Shown here in pieces: positions 7,296 through 10,809 of a stretch of 10,809 bases of DNA. Source of the stretch: Flavobacteriaceae bacterium (lineage in GTDB: Bacteria > Bacteroidota > Bacteroidia > Flavobacteriales > Flavobacteriaceae); the NCBI GenBank assembly GCA_019090365.1, contig JAHRWC010000172.1, positions 1-10,809 of the forward strand, read 5' to 3'. The translations under genes and the position numbers were made by a program. Every line of letters begins with the position of its first letter. The first letter of the stretch is position 1. Below the pieces are notes generated by a model. It had not been told where the DNA came from. It saw nothing but the letters and a program-made list of their open reading frames with translations, and did no database searches.

Positions 7296-7820
7296 ATGGA
7301 ATTCAAATTAAATGAAGCAATAGAAGTATTAGAAAGAACTCCCACCATATTGTATTCATATTTGTATAATATCTCTGAAGAATGGTTATATAATAATGAA
7401 GGTGGAGATTCTTGGAGCCCTTTTGATATCATAGGACATTTAATTCATGGTGAAAAAACTGACTGGATTCCAAGAACTAAAATTATTTTATCAAATTCAG
7501 ATGATAAAAGCTTCATTCCCTTTGATCGTTTTGCTCAATTTGAAAATAGCAAAGGAAAAAGTATCAATGAACTTTTAAAGGAGTTTTTATCAATAAGAGT
7601 TCATAATCTAAAAGTTTTAAAATCTTTAGAAATCACTCCCGAAAAGCTAAAGTTAACTGGAATTCACCCTGAATTCGGCTCTATTACATTAGAACAATTA
7701 TTAGCAACTTGGGTAGTTCATGATTTAGGACATATTGCACAAGTTTCAAGAGTATTGGCTCATCAGTATAAAGATGAGATTGGGCCTTGGAAAGCTTATA
7801 TTCCTATCGTTAATAAATAA
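7296..7820 (+). CDS. DinB-like (DinB_2 superfamily) metal-binding four-helix protein
   Basis: 174-residue cytoplasmic protein of the DinB/YfiT-like superfamily, a four-helix bundle that binds a divalent metal through three histidines. The pattern is present: H48 in DIIGHLIHGE, and H142 and H146 in VVHDLGHIAQV. SWSPFDIIGHL (39-49) and the closing WKAYIP (165-170) are typical of the DinB_2 branch. Relatives include thiol-dependent S-transferases and many proteins of unknown role, so the reaction cannot be stated. The gene starts 32 bp after rnfA in the same direction with only a weak -7-like TATATTTC (7285-7292) too close to the ATG, so I infer transcription from the rnf operon. It ends at the bidirectional terminator. 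A role with Rnf is not indicated beyond position. Confidence 0.82.
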   Translation: MEFKLNEAIEVLERTPTILYSYLYNISEEWLYNNEGGDSWSPFDIIGHLIHGEKTDWIPRTKIILSNSDDKSFIPFDRFAQFENSKGKSINELLKEFLSIRVHNLKVLKSLEITPEKLKLTGIHPEFGSITLEQLLATWVVHDLGHIAQVSRVLAHQYKDEIGPWKAYIPIVNK

Positions 7821-7850
7821 AAAAGCACCTCAATTGAGGTGCTTTTTTAT
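7817..7850. terminator. Bidirectional intrinsic terminator
   Basis: A 34-bp perfect palindrome with stem core GCACCTC, central AATT loop and GAGGTGC, flanked by six A on the left and six T on the right. It therefore works as a GC hairpin plus U-run on both strands. It starts at the last codon of the DinB-like gene (stop 7818-7820 lies inside the palindrome) and ends 15 bp before the stop of the convergent minus-strand lipoprotein gene. Confidence 0.93.
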
Positions 7851-7865
7851 AGTTTTGAATTCTCT

Positions 7866-8924
7866 TTAGTTAAAATAAATTCCGCCAGGAATTATTCCTA
7901 CAGTATAACTTTCAACTTCAGTATTTGTAGATAAATCAAACACTTTTAAAGTTCCATTACTTGCAAAATCTCCTGCATCAGTAGTATATAATTTTCCTCC
8001 ATTAGCTGTCATTGTATAAAAGAAACCATCAAGAATTGATGTAGTAGGAATTGAAGGCGCATTTGCATCTACACTAAACACACTTCCATTTAAATTATAT
8101 AACAAGTTAGAGCCATCGATAGTTAAACTACTTGGATGATCCGTTGTATTAAAATCGAAAGATTGAATTAAGTTATTAGAATTTAAATCAAGCTTCACTA
8201 AGCTTCCCTTAGTTTCTGTAGTTGCAAAACTTGGATTACCACCACATAAAATCCAAAGGTCATTATCTACTAACACCATTGAGTTAGGCACATCACCAAC
8301 ATCTACAGTAGAATTTACAGTATTATTTGACGTATCAATTATCGTGATTTTATTGTTTTGACTAAACCCACCTTGATGCGCAACATATACATTGTTTCTA
8401 TCGGTCACTAACTTCTCTGGTCCAAAATCTACTGAAATAGTTTCAACAATTGTATTTGTTGTTAAATCTATTACTGCTACAAAATCATCTGATTCATCAA
8501 AAGGATCTCCCCAGTTTGTAACATACCCAGAGTTTTCAACTGCTACAAAGTTTCTAGGGTTGATTAATCCTGTATCAATCGTTGTAATTAATTCGAAAGT
8601 ATAACGATTTACAACGTGTACTTTATGAGAATTGTTAACTACAATGTATGCATTATCACTACTGAATCCAATAGATTGAACAATGTTTCCTAATTCAGAT
8701 TCATTTACATTCTGAAAAATACTTCCTTCATTGGTACTATTATCTTCTGAGATAAAAGAGACTGTTCCAGTTCCAGTTCCAAAAGGACCTTCATTAGAAA
8801 TTAAAATTCCATTTTCATAATCGCCTAAAGGCAAAACAGGATCGCCTGAATCATCATCATTACTACAAGAAGCTAGTATTAATACTGCTATAAATAAATA
8901 AGTAAGTTTTTTTAAAAAGTTCAT
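7866..8924 (-). CDS. Surface-type beta-propeller lipoprotein (YncE/DUF5074-like), BtuG-like candidate
   Basis: 352-residue lipoprotein with signal peptide and lipobox LASC (lipidated C20), then SNDDD. An acidic run right after the Cys is the flavobacterial lipoprotein export signal, so the mature protein probably faces outside the cell. The rest is a run of roughly 40-residue repeats of the YncE/surface-layer propeller type. Units such as VHVVNRYTFELITTIDTG, FVAVIDLTTNTIVETISV, ITIIDTSNNTVNSTVDVG, LVKLDLNSNNLIQSFDF and LKVFDLSTNTEVESYTVG fit a six- or seven-bladed propeller. It lies 6 bp downstream of a BtuB-like receptor. Bacteroidota BtuG proteins are surface propeller lipoproteins encoded next to btuB that capture cobalamin, so a corrinoid-binding role is a reasonable inference. 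No ligand-binding residue can be assigned from sequence alone. Fold and location are well supported; the ligand is not. Confidence 0.78.
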   Translation of the reverse strand: MNFLKKLTYLFIAVLILASCSNDDDSGDPVLPLGDYENGILISNEGPFGTGTGTVSFISEDNSTNEGSIFQNVNESELGNIVQSIGFSSDNAYIVVNNSHKVHVVNRYTFELITTIDTGLINPRNFVAVENSGYVTNWGDPFDESDDFVAVIDLTTNTIVETISVDFGPEKLVTDRNNVYVAHQGGFSQNNKITIIDTSNNTVNSTVDVGDVPNSMVLVDNDLWILCGGNPSFATTETKGSLVKLDLNSNNLIQSFDFNTTDHPSSLTIDGSNLLYNLNGSVFSVDANAPSIPTTSILDGFFYTMTANGGKLYTTDAGDFASNGTLKVFDLSTNTEVESYTVGIIPGGIYFN

Positions 8925-8930
8925 TTTAGT

Positions 8931-10760
8931 TTAAAATTTAAAATTGATAAATATTTGAATGTTTCGATCTGGCATTGGTCGATATGCCACGTTTTCGTAA
9001 TAAATGTTAAATAAGTTATTTATATTTCCACCTAATGTAATTGGTGTTTTATTTGTGTTCAATTGATATTCTAGTCCTAGGTTGCTCACTAAATAATCTT
9101 CAACAATTCCAATATTATCGGTAGTTGTAAAGACTTCTCCATTATATAACAATTGATAATTAAAGCTTATATTTTTATATTGATATTGTAACAATCCTGT
9201 TGCTTTATGGAAAGGAACATATAGTAATTGCTTGTTCTTCTCTTTATTAATGGCTTTTGTATAAGAATAGCTCATCAATAGACTCAGGGCATGTTGATTG
9301 ATTCTTTTTGAAAATTCTGAAGAAAACTCCAATCCATAATTTTCAGTTTCAGCAATATTAATAGGCTGCCAAAGTCCAGTTTCATTAGGTCTCCAAGAAA
9401 TTAAATCTTTTGAATCAATATAAAAACCATTTAAACTCAACTCCCAATCTGAAAAGTTAAAAACATTTCCTATCTCGGCTTGAATTGAAGTTTCTGGTTT
9501 AAGGTCAATATTTCCACCTGCATCCCAGTATAAATCATTGAACGTAGGAACTCTATAATTCCTTGAAGCATTCGTTTTAATAGCATACCAAGGTTGTAAT
9601 TGATATTTTCCATCTAAAGAAACTAATAAAGGATTCTCAAATTCATTTAAAAACTCTTGACGAACATTTACACCATAACTTAATTTAGATGAAACTTTAT
9701 GCTTCATCAAGATAATAGCCGATAACGTATTACGTTGATTTGAACCAATGTTCGAACCTTTGCCTTCAATAAAAGTATAATTAAGTGTTGCATTGAATTT
9801 TAATTTTTCAGAAGCGAAATAATCCAAACTATAATCTGCTATATAGGTATTCGTTTTTCCTTCTGAAAATTGTAAATTATCTTTATCCGGAAAATAACGG
9901 TATCGTTCAAATAAATGTGCCCCTTTTACTTTTGATATAAATTGATTCGAATTCATCGTCCAAGTCAATAAATTTCGAGTAGTTACATCTTTATAATTAT
10001 TATTTGAAGGCGCAGTTATTGTAGAAGAAAAATCTCGATCTCCATAAAAATAATTAGAATTCCATGTCAAAATATGGTTGCTAAAACGTGCTCCAAAATT
10101 ATAACCAACATTTAATTTTTGAAAAGCGCCGTTCTCATTTTTTAATTCTTTATTTATATATTTATAATCGTTTATAGAATTTATATAATTCACATTTACA
10201 GAACTATAGAGGTGTTTATTTGAAGTGATACTTTTAAAATTAAATTTTGAAGCTTCATAGCTACCGTACGAAAGTTCTAATTCATTTCTTTGTGCTTTTC
10301 TAAAGCTAATCGTATTATTTAAATGAACACTTCCTCCTATAGCACCACTTCCATATTGAACAGAACCTCCTCCGCTTCTAATAGTTATTTGATCAGCTGC
10401 ATTTGGAACAATTATATTAAAATCGGTTTGTCCGTTTAAGCTAGAATTTATCGAAATACCATTCCAAATTACTGCAGTTTGCGAAGCATTAGTTCCTCTA
10501 AAAGATGGAGATGAAACCATACCATATCCATTTTCCTTAAAATATATAGAAGAATTAAATCGCAGAACGTCAGTTAAAGAAGTATTGTTTCTAGAGGTTA
10601 AAGAATCTGAAATAGATTTCACTTTAAATCCTTCAGAATATTTCGTCAATTTTGTGTCTACAACAACCACTTCATCTAAATTCTGAATAGAATCTAACTG
10701 CGCTAACATTGATGTAGCACTAAAACAAAACGTAAATAATATGAATATATATCTTTTCAT
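8931..10760 (-). CDS. btuB: TonB-dependent outer-membrane receptor, BtuB-like (cobalamin)
   Basis: 609-residue outer-membrane receptor, matching the size of BtuB (about 600) rather than the much longer SusC class. The signal peptide ends SMLA|Q (cleavage near 20/21). A TonB-box-like DEVVVVDT (29-36) and the plug domain (about 43-150) follow, with SLTDVLRFNSSIYFKENGYG, SFRGTNASQTAVIWNGI and IRSGGGSVQYGSGAIGGSV. The rest is a 22-strand-type beta barrel rich in alternating aromatic/polar strands, ending in NFKF with a C-terminal Phe as required for barrel assembly. The plug resembles flavobacterial BtuB-type receptors. The downstream propeller lipoprotein and a riboswitch-like leader support vitamin B12 as substrate, though other small ligands cannot be excluded. 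The CAT at 10758-10760 is the start giving a complete signal peptide. The promoter must lie beyond the window if the leader is a riboswitch. Confidence 0.82.
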   Translation of the reverse strand: MKRYIFILFTFCFSATSMLAQLDSIQNLDEVVVVDTKLTKYSEGFKVKSISDSLTSRNNTSLTDVLRFNSSIYFKENGYGMVSSPSFRGTNASQTAVIWNGISINSSLNGQTDFNIIVPNAADQITIRSGGGSVQYGSGAIGGSVHLNNTISFRKAQRNELELSYGSYEASKFNFKSITSNKHLYSSVNVNYINSINDYKYINKELKNENGAFQKLNVGYNFGARFSNHILTWNSNYFYGDRDFSSTITAPSNNNYKDVTTRNLLTWTMNSNQFISKVKGAHLFERYRYFPDKDNLQFSEGKTNTYIADYSLDYFASEKLKFNATLNYTFIEGKGSNIGSNQRNTLSAIILMKHKVSSKLSYGVNVRQEFLNEFENPLLVSLDGKYQLQPWYAIKTNASRNYRVPTFNDLYWDAGGNIDLKPETSIQAEIGNVFNFSDWELSLNGFYIDSKDLISWRPNETGLWQPINIAETENYGLEFSSEFSKRINQHALSLLMSYSYTKAINKEKNKQLLYVPFHKATGLLQYQYKNISFNYQLLYNGEVFTTTDNIGIVEDYLVSNLGLEYQLNTNKTPITLGGNINNLFNIYYENVAYRPMPDRNIQIFINFKF

Positions 10761-10766
10761 AATAAC

Positions 10767-10809
10767 AAACTCTTATCCCGAAAGCTTTAATTAAATTAAT
10801 AAATCTGGC
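10767..10809 (-). promoter_or_regulatory. Probable 3' end of a cobalamin riboswitch (truncated by window edge)
   Basis: On the minus strand a hairpin forms at 10787-10767: stem AAGCUUU / AGAGUUU (five Watson-Crick and two G-U pairs) with loop CGGGAUA. It ends 6 nt before the receptor's AUG, so it would mask the start region. Class-I cobalamin riboswitches have an L13 hairpin near the start that kisses L5, whose conserved loop is CCCGC; CGGG here is complementary to it. The first minus-strand bases of the window, GCC, equal the last three of the conserved B12 box (...CCUGCC). The aptamer core is outside the window, so the call rests on this tail plus the gene context. Confidence 0.5.

Noticed and set aside
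8392..8604. Plus-strand open frame of 70 codons inside the propeller lipoprotein gene
   Set aside because: Antisense to a well-supported gene; no motif, signal peptide or start context.
1..10809. CRISPR arrays, tRNA/rRNA genes, insertion sequences, attachment sites
   Set aside because: No regularly spaced direct repeats, tRNA cloverleaf, transposase or terminal inverted repeats were seen; intergenic space is almost entirely under 120 bp.

Overview
The window is AT-rich, with A/T-rich start regions lacking clear Shine-Dalgarno sequences. It carries a C-terminal-Phe TonB-dependent receptor, a lipoprotein beginning Cys-Ser-Asn-Asp-Asp-Asp, and an rseC-rnfBCDGEA gene order. Together these point to a member of the Bacteroidota, most probably Flavobacteriia. 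No phage, IS, CRISPR, rRNA or tRNA signal was seen.

Layout. Bases 1-117 hold at most the tail of an upstream gene. Bases 118-1697 (+) are a translationally coupled pair: a short MscS-family channel protein and a lipoprotein with an esterase-like/phytase-like domain. Bases 1698-1795 are a 98-bp gap with a perfect 16-bp palindrome and a candidate Bacteroidota -7 element. Bases 1796-7263 (+) are a very compact seven-gene operon, RseC family protein then RnfB, C, D, G, E, A, with junctions ranging from an 8-bp overlap to a 5-bp gap. A DinB-like protein follows 32 bp later (7296-7820). A 34-bp perfect palindrome (7817-7850) is a bidirectional terminator between this and a convergent minus-strand pair. 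In transcription order that pair is a BtuB-like TonB-dependent receptor (10760-8931) and a surface-type beta-propeller lipoprotein resembling BtuG (8924-7866).

How the genes work together. The Rnf genes encode a complete six-subunit ion-translocating ferredoxin:NAD+ oxidoreductase. Visible cofactor sites include six Cys groups in RnfB, two ferredoxin clusters in RnfC, paired Cys in RnfA and RnfE, and FMN-Thr motifs in RnfG and (divergent) RnfD. No ApbE flavin transferase is in the window. The minus-strand pair looks like an outer-membrane vitamin B12 uptake module: a surface lipoprotein passes a corrinoid to a TonB-dependent channel. The 49 bases upstream of the receptor contain a hairpin whose loop includes CGGG. 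This, with the last bases of the window, fits the 3' end (L13 regulatory hairpin) of a cobalamin riboswitch whose aptamer core would lie just beyond the right edge.

Nothing here is a clearly undescribed system. The observations most worth following are the truncated riboswitch and B12-uptake module, the atypical RnfD flavin site, and the palindrome in front of the Rnf operon.
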